NCBI GenBank assembly: GCA_031315915.1
Contig: JALDRK010000016.1
Location: 30,910-94,909, forward strand
Direction: 5' to 3'
From: Nitrospirales bacterium
Lineage (GTDB): Bacteria; Nitrospirota; Nitrospiria; Nitrospirales; UBA8639
DNA length: 64,000 bases
Under the pieces are notes generated by a model. The model saw nothing but the letters and a program-made list of their open reading frames with translations. It searched no databases and had not been told where the DNA came from. Of the stretch, positions 18,363 through 27,785 are shown one piece after another. How positions within the stretch are numbered: the first letter of the stretch is position 1; every line of letters begins with the position of its first letter. A program made the position numbers and the translations under genes.

Positions 18363-19167
18363 GTGCATTCTCCTTTTGAAGAGGAAGGAGAGATATCTAT
18401 ATACATACGACACGAAAATAGCGTTCAATTGGTGTGTCGTAAGGTGTTCGAGAACGGTTCAACAACCTCATATTTGAACTCTGTGAATCCTACGAGGATG
18501 CCACAACAAGGATAAGTCACGGACAATTCCTCTTGGTTCCCTGGTGAGAAGCTCAATCCCATATCATGTTTGAAAAATAAAAACAATTTGTTGATTTCCT
18601 GCCGGCCTTTGGCTGGAGGCACTTTTCTCCTCCCCGAGAGGGGGTTGGAACGAATCCGAAAGTGGGCCTTGACCAGCAAGCCAAAGTCACAAGGGTGCGT
18701 GGAGAAGAGAGGATGGCCAATTGGAGAGAAAGCACAGGAGCTGGAATCCACTCCAGAAATGGAAAATTTAGGTTTTCGTGAGAGTACGAATCAACTGAGG
18801 AAAAAACCCGGCCCGCGCGAGGAATCAACTAATAATGACGTGAAGATTTTGAGGGAATCAGAAACGAAAAACGGAATTTCAAGGTTGGCAACCGACCCAT
18901 CCGCTCTAGGGCCTCCTGCCGGTGAAATGAAGAATTCCACTCACTTATGAAACCGGCGCCTCCTGCGCAACGAGCCCATCCCTGGGAAAGGGATATAAAA
19001 GGAAAGAATACAAGCTATTAGAGCGTAATTGGCCCAAAAGGTCAATGCTTCATGAGCCTTATGAGTCTTCTTTACTCGAAGGATTTCCCAGGGATGTCAG
19101 CAATGCATCGGCAGGAATTAACGGGGATACAGGGGGATCGGCTAAGCATTACCGGATATTCGCGGGC
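18363..19167. other. 805-base intergenic region, no gene supported
   Basis: The region lies between folE (minus, ends at 19168) and the protease gene (minus, starts at 18362). Open frames here are short, with no recognisable protein or good start. It should hold the protease promoter and the end of the folE transcript. A short inverted repeat near 18980-18997 (ATCCCT/AGGGAT) could be part of a terminator. Nothing else was recognised. Confidence 0.4.
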
Positions 19168-19845
19168 CTAATCAGGATCGACGCTCCGGTGGCGAATGAG
19201 TTTGAGGAATTCATCTCGAGTCTGTTGCTGTTTGCGAAAGACCCCCAGCATTTCGCTTGTCACCGCGACCGTGTTTTGTTTTCCCACGCCGCGCATGCTC
19301 ATGCAGAGATGACGGGCCTCCATCACCACCCCCACACCATGTGGATTGAGTTTTTCCTGGATGGTATGAGCGATCTGCACGGTCAATCGCTCTTGAACCT
19401 GGAGACGCCGGCTGAACATATCCACGATGCGCGGCACCTTGCTCAAACCCACGACATGCTTCCGAGGGATATAGCCCACGTGACACTTCCCAAAAAACGG
19501 CAACAAATGATGTTCGCAGAGACTGTAAAAATCGATGTCTTTGACGATGACCATCTCATCATATTGAATTGGAAAAAGCGCATGGTTCAGCAGAGTGTCA
19601 ATATCTTGATGATAGCCCTGGGTCAAATAGGTTAAGGCCTTGGCCACCCGCTTGGGGGTCTCACGCAACCCGTTGCGGTCCGGATGTTCTCCTAGCTGCT
19701 TCAATAATTGCCGGACCGTCGGCTCCATGTCGGCAATGGCAGCCGGGGGTCTGACTTCGGCATCTTCCGAGCCCGCCCTCTTTCGTGTATTTCGATGTTT
19801 AATGGCTACTTTAGATCTGGATGATCGTGTTGATTGCGATTTCAT
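19168..19845 (-). CDS. folE: GTP cyclohydrolase I (FolE)
   Basis: Encodes about 225 residues from the ATG at 19843-19845; the first 40 residues are basic and not part of the enzyme fold, so a shorter start is possible. FolE turns GTP into 7,8-dihydroneopterin triphosphate for folate or biopterin. Zinc ligands are visible as Cys and His in [15 protein letters not shown] and Cys in [14 protein letters not shown]. Other family motifs are [14 protein letters not shown] and [13 protein letters not shown]. The adjacent PTPS-like gene uses the same product class, so the two probably work together. Confidence 0.96.
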   Translation of the reverse strand: MKSQSTRSSRSKVAIKHRNTRKRAGSEDAEVRPPAAIADMEPTVRQLLKQLGEHPDRNGLRETPKRVAKALTYLTQGYHQDIDTLLNHALFPIQYDEMVIVKDIDFYSLCEHHLLPFFGKCHVGYIPRKHVVGLSKVPRIVDMFSRRLQVQERLTVQIAHTIQEKLNPHGVGVVMEARHLCMSMRGVGKQNTVAVTSEMLGVFRKQQQTRDEFLKLIRHRSVDPD

Positions 19846-19888
19846 ATATCTCCAGGACTTCAGATGAGGCAACAACTACCGGAAGAGT

Positions 19889-20341
19889 TTATGGGCGAGG
19901 ATCACCGACATATCCAAAAAAATTGTCCCGGGTTTCGACCACCCCGATTTTTTCCAACCGTCCGCTTGGCAGCCGATCGACCAGTAGTTCCCAAATGAGT
20001 TTGGCAAGGTTTTCTCCGGTCGTCACTACGCCTTCGAACGCCGGATCAAAATTTAAATGTTGGTGGTCGAACCGCTTGACGACTAATTCCTCGACACGCT
20101 GATCCAACGCCTCCACATCCGTGATCAGGCCCGTTTCCTGATTCAACTCTCCCCGGACGGTCACATGGACAGTATAGTTATGACCATGCCCATTAGCATT
20201 ATTACATTTTCCGAATATTTTGTGATTCACCTCGGGAGACAACTGATCGGTATGCAGCCGATGGGCCGCACAGAATGTATACGAACGCGTAATAGTAAAA
20301 ACCGGCAAAGCGACTGAAGGCGTTGTCGTTCCCATTTGCAT
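19889..20341 (-). CDS. 6-pyruvoyl-tetrahydropterin synthase / 6-carboxytetrahydropterin synthase family
   Basis: Encodes about 150 residues of the PTPS/QueD fold. Zinc-binding His residues are seen in CAAHRLH and NGHGHNY, and the catalytic Cys in GKCNNANGHGHNY, with His in FDHQHLNFD and Glu in VVETRDN. The spacing CNNxNGHGHNY is like animal PTPS rather than the usual bacterial QueD motif CxxxHGH. With folE directly downstream it may make a tetrahydrobiopterin-type product, a queuosine precursor or a folate intermediate. No queC or queE is present in the window. The ATG at 20341 has GGAAAG upstream. Confidence 0.85.
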   Translation of the reverse strand: MQMGTTTPSVALPVFTITRSYTFCAAHRLHTDQLSPEVNHKIFGKCNNANGHGHNYTVHVTVRGELNQETGLITDVEALDQRVEELVVKRFDHQHLNFDPAFEGVVTTGENLAKLIWELLVDRLPSGRLEKIGVVETRDNFFGYVGDPRP

Positions 20342-20395
20342 CACATGCTTTCCAGGTCTTTCCTGTTCTCTGCCATCGTCATTATCAAAATACGA

Positions 20396-20761
20396 TCAGG
20401 GTGTGGAAGTTTTCTCCATCCCCGACAGATTGGATCCGCCGGATACATCCGATTCCGAGCGACCCCACTTGTCGTCGGGAACCTGCACCATAACATCTCC
20501 CAACACTTTCGCCTGGCAACTTAATCGGTGATAGGGTTCCGTCAGCGCTTCGCGATCCAAGAGGTCCTGCTCCTCGAAATCAATTTCGGATAAATGGTCC
20601 CCCCCCGCCACCACATCGACGCGGCAGGTCGAACAGGATGCATTGCCTCCGCAATCGTGTTCGAGCGGAAAACCCAAGTGCTCCGCCGCTTCCAACAGTG
20701 AAATATCACGAGGAACTTCACCGCTTTTGCCTTCCGGGTGGATAAAAGTCACTCTCGGCAT
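20396..20761 (-). CDS. 2Fe-2S ferredoxin
   Basis: Encodes about 121 residues from the ATG at 20759-20761, which has GAGGGAGGG upstream; a longer frame begins at 20812 inside the previous gene. The cluster ligands follow the plant/adrenodoxin-type pattern CX5CX2C (CGGNASCSTC), with a fourth Cys in RLSCQAKV. It lies 14 bases after the NuoF-like gene, so the pair is probably one electron-transfer module in which the flavoprotein passes electrons between NAD(P)H and this ferredoxin. The C-terminal extension is Ser/Gly-rich and of no known role. Confidence 0.9.
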   Translation of the reverse strand: MPRVTFIHPEGKSGEVPRDISLLEAAEHLGFPLEHDCGGNASCSTCRVDVVAGGDHLSEIDFEEQDLLDREALTEPYHRLSCQAKVLGDVMVQVPDDKWGRSESDVSGGSNLSGMEKTSTP

Positions 20762-20775
20762 ACTGAGTCCCTCCC

Positions 20776-22071
20776 TCACCCGACTCCCACCGGAGCCGGT
20801 TTGTTCGGGCACCGGCCCAGACGAATATGTTCTTCAAACTCATGGCGGAACAGGCGAAGACTATTCTGAACGAGGACCGAGGCCCCCGTCACCAGGGTGC
20901 AGTAACCGGTTCCTTTGACAAATCCGCAAATTTGCAGCAATTGCGCCAAATCTTTTTCCGTTCCCTGACCATCTTCAATCTTCCGAACCAGGGTGGCTAA
21001 CTCCTGCGTACCGATTCGGCAGGGAGGACACTGGCCACAACTTTCACGCTCAAAAAAGTGAGAATATTTGAGCGTGAGTTCGATCATACAGGTTGCGTCA
21101 TCCACAACAATCACGCCGGCCGATCCCAAACCCGTTCCGGCCTTTTTCAGTGAATCGAAATCCATGGGAAGATCCAATTGATCCGGACCGATCATCGAAA
21201 ATGATGGTCCGCCGGGAAACACCGCCTTGACTCCACGACCGTTTACCACTCCCTGGCCGCACACTTCAATCAGATGTCGTAACGGGGTTCCGAGCGGCAG
21301 TTCATACACACCAGGTCGATTCACCGCTCCACTAAGGGAGAACAACATCGCTCCAGGGCACGTAGATGGTCCGACTTCACGAAACCATTCAGGACCGTTC
21401 CGTAAGATATGAGGAATATTCGATAAGGTTTCCACATTGTTGACCAACGTTGGTTTCCCGTGTAATCCATATTCTGTAGGATAAAATGGGGGTTTTTGCT
21501 TGGGCTGTGCCGGTCGTCCCTGCATCGACTCCAACATGGCTGTTTCCTCACCGGCCACATAACTCCCATACCCGTCAAATATTTCGATATCGATATCGAG
21601 GCCGGTTCCTTGAACATTGTCACCAAGAAACCCTCTGTCCCTTGCAACGTCCTTGGCCCGTTGAAAATGCGACCGCTCTTCTTCAAACTCATGATTGAGA
21701 TAAATGTATGCCTTCTTCGCTCCCACCGTATAGGCGGCAATCAGACAGCCTTCCAAAAGCTGATGAGGGTAGTGACGCAACAAATAGCGATCTTTAAATG
21801 TGCCGGGTTCATGTTCACCCGCGTTGCAGACAAAGTAATGTTCCGTAATCCGGTGATGCAGCACCTTGTCCCATTTCAAGCCGGTTGGAAACCCGGCTCC
21901 TCCCCGACCTCGTAAGTGTGCCTCTTTTAAGGTATTAATCGTTCTTTGAGGGTCTGCAGATTTCAGACAGGAAAGCCAGGCTTCATACCCGCCCTGTCGG
22001 CAATAGACTTCAACATCCCACGGGTCTCCGGAATAGGGGCGGAGCAATCTCGGGGAAAATTCCTTAGGCAT
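20776..22071 (-). CDS. NuoF-like NADH-binding flavoprotein (NADH dehydrogenase 51 kDa family)
   Basis: Encodes about 431 residues from the ATG at 22069-22071, preceded by GGAG at six bases. It has the NADH/FMN-binding motifs GRGGAGFPTGLKWDKV and DGYGSYVAGEETAM, and the N3-type 4Fe-4S site ESCGQCPPCRIGT with a later Cys. In complex I this subunit takes electrons from NADH. Here no other complex I genes are adjacent; instead a 2Fe-2S ferredoxin follows and malate dehydrogenase precedes. A stand-alone NAD(P)H:ferredoxin oxidoreductase or a formate-dehydrogenase/hydrogenase-type diaphorase is more likely than a complex I copy. The gene name nuoF would overstate this. Confidence 0.88.
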   Translation of the reverse strand: MPKEFSPRLLRPYSGDPWDVEVYCRQGGYEAWLSCLKSADPQRTINTLKEAHLRGRGGAGFPTGLKWDKVLHHRITEHYFVCNAGEHEPGTFKDRYLLRHYPHQLLEGCLIAAYTVGAKKAYIYLNHEFEEERSHFQRAKDVARDRGFLGDNVQGTGLDIDIEIFDGYGSYVAGEETAMLESMQGRPAQPKQKPPFYPTEYGLHGKPTLVNNVETLSNIPHILRNGPEWFREVGPSTCPGAMLFSLSGAVNRPGVYELPLGTPLRHLIEVCGQGVVNGRGVKAVFPGGPSFSMIGPDQLDLPMDFDSLKKAGTGLGSAGVIVVDDATCMIELTLKYSHFFERESCGQCPPCRIGTQELATLVRKIEDGQGTEKDLAQLLQICGFVKGTGYCTLVTGASVLVQNSLRLFRHEFEEHIRLGRCPNKPAPVGVG

Positions 22072-22322
22072 GCCCATCTCCACACATATCACACCGATTG
22101 AACCCTTCACCCATATTATTCAGCATATCCTTTTTCCACGTAGCCCGGAATAATATTCCGCCGCATTATTACTCAACAGTTCCAATGATTTAAAGATTTC
22201 ACTATACGAATCGTTTTCCGGAACCGTCAAGCCAAACCTACTCACACAACATCCTTTATTGGGTAACTCAGGTTATGATAAGAGAATCCCGTCGGAGACG
22301 AACAATGATGGTGCTTGAGCAA

Positions 22323-23270
22323 TCAGGAAGCTTTGCGTAACATATTCTCCACTTGAGCGCATAATTCCTTCACCGCTTTTGCAGAGGCATCCAAGGCAGA
22401 TTTCTCCTGAGCTGTCAGGTCATATTCAATAATGGCCTCTGCACCGCCTATGCCCAGCTTCACCGGGACGCCTAAAAAGAGATTGTGATATCCATATTCT
22501 CCCTCGCATAACGCGGCGCAAGGCAATATTTTCTTTTGATCCTTCGTAATGGCTTCGACCATTTCCACCACAGAGGCGGCTGGCGCATAGTAGGCGCTGC
22601 CGGTCTTGAGAAGGTTCACGATTTCGGCTCCTCCTTCCCGCGTCCGCTTAATGAGAGCGTCCAATTTTTCGGTGGAGAGCCACTCGTTGATCGGTCGCCC
22701 TGCCACCGTGGTGTATCGAATCAAGGGCACCATGGAATCGCCATGTCCTCCCAGCACCATCGCATGAATATTTTCGACGGAGATCTGCAAGGCGTCCGCA
22801 ATAAACGTGCGGAAGCGTGCCGAATCCAATACGCCGGCCATGCCTAACACCCGGTGCTTGGGAAACCCGCTCACTTTGTGCGCCACGAACGTCATCGCAT
22901 CCAGGGGATTCGAGACTAAAATAAAAATGGCATGGGGCGAACGGTGAGCCGTTTCGCGCACGACGGAGGACACGATGCGCGTATTGGTTTCCAACAACTC
23001 GTCCCGGCTCATCCCCGGCCGGCGGGGAATGCCGGACGTAATCACGACAATGTCAGATTCCTTGGTCTCTTCATAATGATTGGTGCCGGTCACCAACGAG
23101 TCATACGAACACACCGGTCCAGCTTCTAACAGATCGAGGGCTTTACCCTGTGGCATGCCTTCCACGATGTCCACAAGAGTGACATCGTACCAATTCTTTT
23201 CAGCAAGCCGCTGGGCAATCGATCCTCCCACATTTCCCGCTCCCACCACGGTGACTTTTACCCGCCTCAT
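22323..23270 (-). CDS. mdh: Malate dehydrogenase (NAD-dependent, LDH-like type)
   Basis: Encodes 315 residues. The Rossmann motif [13 protein letters not shown] is at the N-terminus. [16 protein letters not shown] carries the Arg expected for malate rather than lactate. [15 protein letters not shown] and the catalytic His in [10 protein letters not shown] follow. The enzyme interconverts malate and oxaloacetate in the oxidative or reductive TCA cycle. About 210 bases separate it from the NuoF-like gene on the same strand. Confidence 0.97.
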   Translation of the reverse strand: MRRVKVTVVGAGNVGGSIAQRLAEKNWYDVTLVDIVEGMPQGKALDLLEAGPVCSYDSLVTGTNHYEETKESDIVVITSGIPRRPGMSRDELLETNTRIVSSVVRETAHRSPHAIFILVSNPLDAMTFVAHKVSGFPKHRVLGMAGVLDSARFRTFIADALQISVENIHAMVLGGHGDSMVPLIRYTTVAGRPINEWLSTEKLDALIKRTREGGAEIVNLLKTGSAYYAPAASVVEMVEAITKDQKKILPCAALCEGEYGYHNLFLGVPVKLGIGGAEAIIEYDLTAQEKSALDASAKAVKELCAQVENMLRKAS

Positions 23271-23315
23271 ACTCCACCTTTTCGTTTGAAGAACATGGGA
23301 TCCTCTTGCCGGACA

Positions 23316-23723
23316 TTACTCCTCATGTGCCGTCCACCCACCAACCTTGAAGTTGATCGTACACACAAAGTTTTCGCCTTGATAAAAATTCACTTTGATC
23401 TTTTTTTTCCCATATGTGGCTGCTAAAAATTCTTCCGGGGCATCGACGAAAGCCTGAAACGTCCCGGGCTCATAACTTCCCAACTCCAGGAACGTCACGA
23501 TCATTCCGGTCTTGACCTCCTGAAGCATCTTGGCGGAACAATGGGGATAAATCTCCCAGAATTTTTCCCGGATTTCATCCTGGGTGGGTTCCTCCCGTTC
23601 CCCGTCGGCCGATCGATCTTTTTTGGCAAACTTGGCCTGCCGCCGGACATAGGGATATTGATGCCCGGTAAATAGCTTATACAACCAGGGAGGCACTTCA
23701 GGTCGAGCCATCGATTCAGTCAT
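23316..23723 (-). CDS. Hypothetical protein, possible partner of the VWA protein
   Basis: Encodes 135 residues, soluble, with no family that I recognise. The N-terminal half is basic and Glu-rich (KFAKKDRSADGEREEP). The C-terminal half looks like a compact beta-rich domain (KTGMIVTFLELGSYEPGTFQ; KIKVNFYQGENFVCTINFKV). It begins 14 bases after the stop of the large VWA-domain gene, so the two are likely cotranscribed and may share a function. Confidence 0.7.
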   Translation of the reverse strand: MTESMARPEVPPWLYKLFTGHQYPYVRRQAKFAKKDRSADGEREEPTQDEIREKFWEIYPHCSAKMLQEVKTGMIVTFLELGSYEPGTFQAFVDAPEEFLAATYGKKKIKVNFYQGENFVCTINFKVGGWTAHEE

Positions 23724-23737
23724 GGCGTGTCAGAATT

Positions 23738-26700
23738 TCAACGGGCGGTCAGACGTTGATAAATTTTAGGGAGCCGAGTGGGGAGGGAGTCAATTTCATC
23801 AACGACTAGATAACCCACTTCCCCATACATCCGTTTAACATAGTCGGTAGCTGCCTGGTCAATGGTAATACAAAACGGATGGATCCCCATGAGACGCGCC
23901 TCCCTGAGTGCCATTTTGGTGTCCTCTAAGGCATATTCATCCGTATAATGATCGTCAAGGGGCTTTCCATCACTTAATAACACCAACAGCCGCACCTTCG
24001 CAGATTGTTCGAACAACCGGGAGGCGGCATGCCGAATGGCCGCACCATCTCGGTTTTGCTGTCGAGGCCGGATTCCACTGATCTTCAACCCCACCCGGCC
24101 TCCGGCACGATGGGTAAAATCCTTGATCACCTGAAGATCGACCGATTGCCGCGATTTTCCGGAAAAACCATAAATGGCAAATTGATCTCCCACGGCACTT
24201 AACGCCTCCGATAAAACCAACAGGCCCTCCTTTTCAATGTCATTCACGGTCCTCCCCCCGGAACCCATTTGGCGGCCGGTCGATCCGCTCATGTCAATGA
24301 GAAAGGCCACGGCTACCTGACGATCACGTTTCTGGCGACTGGCATAGATTTGATCAGAAGGGTCGGCACCTCGCTTTCGGTCCACCAACCAGTTCACCAT
24401 CGCATCACAATCAATGTCTTCTCCATCGGATTGCCGCCCAATTCGACGAAAGGCCTCCGGGCGAATGCCCTCAAAATACCGGCGGATCATTTTTATCACC
24501 GCCCCATAGGTCCGGAAGGTGTCATCCACAAAATCCGGTGACCCTTCCGAGGCCTCATGTTCTATCACCCTGCACCATTGAGGCCGATAATCTCCGACAA
24601 GGCCATCCCATTCCTGATAGAGATACTGCCCTTCTCCCAATCGCTTTCCATGATGTTCCCGTACAGAGTCCGGCTCGGGTTGAAACCATTGCTGCAATGG
24701 GGATTCACCAAACATGGCGCTCGGATCAGCGTGTTGATTCGGCTGCATAGTCTTGGACTGAGACTCTTTTTGACCCCCTCCTCTGGGTTGGCCTCCCGCT
24801 GGAGGCTGACCCCCGACTTTTTCCTGATTTGCAGTTTGGTCGGTTTCCTGGTCTTCCGATATCCCGGCCAATACCTGAGGATCAAGAGGGCTCCGGTATC
24901 CCCAATTGTCAAAGGGACGATAATCCTCTTCCATTGTTTCCGTGGCCTCATGGGCCGTCCCGGCATGTTCCTCACCTGATTCACCGGGAAACGGTTCCGG
25001 CTTTTCGGAGAGGGGCTTCCAGTGTCCGACCCGGCGCTCCAATTCATGGTACAAACGGTCGGCTAACACTACCGAGTCATTCACGGTCTTACGAGGACTG
25101 AGAATCGTTTGCGCTTCAGTCCAAAGGGGTTCAATGATATCTTGAAGACCCGGCTCAGACACCAGTTCTTTGTCCAATCCTGAAAACCGGAGCAATAAGG
25201 CATCCAAAACCATCTCGCGAGCAGTCATCCCATGCGTCAGGGTTCGCAACTGAATCGCTTCTTTTATTAAGGTAGAAAAATCTTCTGCCAAGCCGGGATA
25301 TTCGTGTTTCAGCAAAAAGTCCACCCGTCCATCCTCAAGGATTTCCCATAAATCTCTCATAAGTTCTGGTTGAGAATATCGTTGAAATAGATCTCCCAGG
25401 GTATACACCGGTAACGGGGAGGAAGGCGATGTAGCTCCGGAACGTTTTCCAACCGCATCAGCTAGGTTGTGCAAGACTTGCGAAGAAATGCGATAGGTCC
25501 CAAACTCCAAATGCCCCACTTCATGAGCTACCATGGCCGTATACCATCGGCGGTTTCCCTCGAGAGTGGTCGACCGCTTCATAACCAGGGGCAAATAAAT
25601 CGTTTGACCGTCCTCGGCCACCTTGGCTTTGGAACCTTGGCTCGAAGAAGAAGTTCCATGCAAATGTTCCAGAGGCGGCAAATCCGTATTCAAGGCTTCA
25701 ATACTCACATCCTGCCCGGACAGGGCCCTGGCAAATATTTTCAGGGAACGGAGAACCTGGCGTAGGGAAACCCCCGTCATGGCCTCTTCTACCGCTTCGC
25801 AAGCTTGACGAGTTTCCATGCCAAAGAATGCCCGCCCCGCTTCCGCGCTATATTCCAAAGCTTCCATGCCCTGACTAAACCAACCATCGAACACTGAGGT
25901 ATCTTCCGCATTGGAATACTGAATCACCTCGGGAACCCTTCGACAATATGCCAGAACGGCTTCGGCATCCCGATCCGCGATTAAAAGCCCGAATTTCAAA
26001 ACACGGTTTTTCCATTCCTCGGAAGGAAGACCTGACAATATTCCCGGGGCCTCGGCCAAAAACAGAACGGCCTGCTCCGGCGACTGATCGGCAAGTGCAG
26101 TCCCTAAATCAATGACTCTCTCCTTCACCTCAGGTTCTGGAATTTCCAGAAATAAGCTGGGGCTTGACCGGAAAAACTCCAACGTCCCGATATAATCCGG
26201 TTTCCCCAGGCTATTCTGCACCATGAGCTTCATACCAAACCCCGTCCACCCTTTTGCCAACTCCAATGGAATAGCTCGTTGAACGTTGGGACATTCCCGG
26301 AAAAATTCATTCCCCAACACATAGTCCCAACCGACTAATTCAAAACCCAATGCTGCCCATTGCTGCAGTTCTTCAATACTCACGTCTGCGGGGAATTCGG
26401 AAAGCGCTTTAAAATATTCATACGCACACTGGGCTGCCGTTTCAGAGGGACTATCCGCCAAATCCAGAACCATGGCAAGCAGGTGATCCGTTTTTGACGA
26501 AGGCTCCCAAAAACCCAGAATGCCAGGGCTTTCCTTAAAATATCGAAGACCCAATGCCCCGGACGCCTGAGACAGGGTGATCCCAAGATCCAACCAGGGG
26601 ACAACACTGGACAGGGCTTTATTTCGGAATAATTCTCCCAATCCTCTGATTGCTTCCCCCTGAATTTTGGAAGAAACTTCCCTCAGCTCTCCCAAAAGCT

Positions 26701-26821
26701 CTAAAACCTGAATTTGCAGATTGGTATGACCTAATGCTTCCAAAATCTCCTGGACCGACCTTGAATCCAATTGATCGACCAAAAGGTCTTGAAGAGATTG
26801 ATTTTTTTCCCTATCAGTCAT
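23738..26821 (-). CDS. NorD/CbbO-type VWA-domain protein with internal HEXGH motif
   Basis: Encodes 1027 residues. The first 400 residues are helical and repeat-like (motifs around PSEEW, IPEPEVKERVIDLGTALAD). A zinc-metallopeptidase-like motif MVAHEVGHLEFG is at about residues 433-437. A Glu/Gly/Gln-rich linker follows, and the C-terminal 190 residues are a von Willebrand A domain with an intact MIDAS (FLIDMSGST, about residue 840; LLVLLSDGKPLDD). The segment just before it (DAMVNWLVDRKRGADPSDQI) fits NorD/CbbO. These proteins normally work with a MoxR-type AAA+ ATPase as metalloenzyme activases, remodelling nitric oxide reductase or RuBisCO, but no such ATPase is within the window. Confidence 0.85.
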   Translation of the reverse strand: MTDREKNQSLQDLLVDQLDSRSVQEILEALGHTNLQIQVLELLGELREVSSKIQGEAIRGLGELFRNKALSSVVPWLDLGITLSQASGALGLRYFKESPGILGFWEPSSKTDHLLAMVLDLADSPSETAAQCAYEYFKALSEFPADVSIEELQQWAALGFELVGWDYVLGNEFFRECPNVQRAIPLELAKGWTGFGMKLMVQNSLGKPDYIGTLEFFRSSPSLFLEIPEPEVKERVIDLGTALADQSPEQAVLFLAEAPGILSGLPSEEWKNRVLKFGLLIADRDAEAVLAYCRRVPEVIQYSNAEDTSVFDGWFSQGMEALEYSAEAGRAFFGMETRQACEAVEEAMTGVSLRQVLRSLKIFARALSGQDVSIEALNTDLPPLEHLHGTSSSSQGSKAKVAEDGQTIYLPLVMKRSTTLEGNRRWYTAMVAHEVGHLEFGTYRISSQVLHNLADAVGKRSGATSPSSPLPVYTLGDLFQRYSQPELMRDLWEILEDGRVDFLLKHEYPGLAEDFSTLIKEAIQLRTLTHGMTAREMVLDALLLRFSGLDKELVSEPGLQDIIEPLWTEAQTILSPRKTVNDSVVLADRLYHELERRVGHWKPLSEKPEPFPGESGEEHAGTAHEATETMEEDYRPFDNWGYRSPLDPQVLAGISEDQETDQTANQEKVGGQPPAGGQPRGGGQKESQSKTMQPNQHADPSAMFGESPLQQWFQPEPDSVREHHGKRLGEGQYLYQEWDGLVGDYRPQWCRVIEHEASEGSPDFVDDTFRTYGAVIKMIRRYFEGIRPEAFRRIGRQSDGEDIDCDAMVNWLVDRKRGADPSDQIYASRQKRDRQVAVAFLIDMSGSTGRQMGSGGRTVNDIEKEGLLVLSEALSAVGDQFAIYGFSGKSRQSVDLQVIKDFTHRAGGRVGLKISGIRPRQQNRDGAAIRHAASRLFEQSAKVRLLVLLSDGKPLDDHYTDEYALEDTKMALREARLMGIHPFCITIDQAATDYVKRMYGEVGYLVVDEIDSLPTRLPKIYQRLTAR

Positions 26822-27003
26822 CGAATGACTCGATTTCTCTCAAAAAATCGTCAGCAGAGCCGCCTTGAGGAGCCTCACACCTTTCCCCAGACTTCGTCCT
26901 TAATGCCATTTTTTAAGGAAAGGCATTATAAAATTGAGGTTGAAGGATGTAAACCAACATCACAAGGGGATACCGTACCTTCGTTTCTTAGAAAAGTGGA
27001 ACG

Positions 27004-27342
27004 TCAATCGCTTTTCGGACTCCCACCGCTTCTCCCTTGGTTCAGCAATGAAAGCAGGAATGCTTGTAGCGTACCAAGAGTTTTCCCCTTAATAAGAATT
27101 CGCTTATGCCGTGAACTCGCTCCAGACACAATTTGCACCGAACGTTGTGGAACACCCACCCGCTTCGACAGAAACTGGCATAGTTCCTCATTGGCTCTCC
27201 CTTCAAGTGGTGGAGCTTGAATTCGGATTTTGATCTCTCCTCCTTGAATGCCCATGATCTGAGATTGCGCCGCTCGAGGCTGGAGAAGACATTTCAGCTC
27301 CACCCCATCTTTTTTTTCCGTTGCCCATGGCTCGGATTTCAT
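27004..27342 (-). CDS. DUF167 family protein
   Basis: Encodes 112 residues. The core (GVELKCLLQPRAAQSQIMGI; IRIQAPPLEGRANEELCQFL; SGASSRHKRILIKG) is typical of the DUF167/YggU family, small conserved proteins of unknown role. The N-terminus has an extra basic stretch. The 180-base gap to the VWA gene has no recognisable feature. Confidence 0.88.
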   Translation of the reverse strand: MKSEPWATEKKDGVELKCLLQPRAAQSQIMGIQGGEIKIRIQAPPLEGRANEELCQFLSKRVGVPQRSVQIVSGASSRHKRILIKGKTLGTLQAFLLSLLNQGRSGGSPKSD

Positions 27343-27493
27343 CTACATCCTTTTTGGCTACCATGAAAGAGAAAGAAACCAGGCACTATCATTGAAATTT
27401 ATCCTGAAGCTAAAATGAAAAACATGAAAGAAGCATCTAATGATTCAATTAAAATTATCAATTAAATTAAGTACTTATAAAAATCAATCACGC

Positions 27494-27522
27494 TTGACAG
27501 CTTCATGAATTGACTGTAATAT
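27494..27522 (+). promoter_or_regulatory. Near-consensus sigma-70 promoter of the Bfd-like gene
   Basis: TTGACA at 27494-27499 and TAATAT at 27517-27522 are separated by exactly 17 bases. Transcription would start near 27529, 38 bases before the ATG at 27567. The surrounding 27343-27566 segment is strongly AT-rich. Confidence 0.75.
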
Positions 27523-27533
27523 CATTTAAAAAT

Positions 27534-27552
27534 GAAAACTGTTATCATTATC
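27534..27552 (+). promoter_or_regulatory. Fur-box-like operator
   Basis: The 19 bases GAAAACTGTTATCATTATC match the classical Fur consensus GATAATGATAATCATTATC at 14 positions by hand count, including the whole right half. The site covers the expected transcription start of the promoter just upstream, where a bound repressor would block initiation. Confidence 0.6.
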
Positions 27553-27566
27553 GAAACATAACTCTC

Positions 27567-27785
27567 ATGTACATCTGTCTTTGCAAAGGAATCAAGGAGT
27601 CCGACGTCAAAAAACTTTGGCAAGCAGGAGTCACCTGCCCCAAAGAATTGACTTGTGTCCTTGAACTGGATGACAAGGAAAACTGCTGTGGACGGTGCAT
27701 TAAAAACATTTCAAAATTTGTTGATTTGGCTTCCGCAGAAGTATCCGAAGAAGTTACCGACAAACGATCCTCCCTCGTCAGCTAG
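27567..27785 (+). CDS. Bacterioferritin-associated ferredoxin-like protein (BFD-type 2Fe-2S)
   Basis: Encodes about 72 residues from the ATG at 27567; an upstream frame start at 27510 lies inside the promoter and operator. The N-terminal motif YICLCKGIKESDVKKLW and the later CCGRC give the CxC...CxxC pattern of the BFD 2Fe-2S fold. Bfd reduces the iron core of bacterioferritin to release iron, and related domains sit in NirB and other enzymes. A Fur-like operator over the promoter fits iron repression, as known for bfd in other bacteria. No bacterioferritin gene is adjacent. Confidence 0.85.
   Translation: MYICLCKGIKESDVKKLWQAGVTCPKELTCVLELDDKENCCGRCIKNISKFVDLASAEVSEEVTDKRSSLVS

Noticed and set aside
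18570..18950. 126-codon plus-strand frame in the folE-protease gap
   Set aside because: No ribosome site, no recognisable domain, and charged low-information translation; not enough to call a gene.
19045..19635. 196-codon plus-strand frame over folE
   Set aside because: It is the antisense of folE, which has all catalytic motifs.
20776..22071. Naming the flavoprotein gene nuoF and calling a complex I locus
   Set aside because: No nuoE, nuoG or other subunit genes are adjacent, and the ferredoxin neighbour suggests a different complex.
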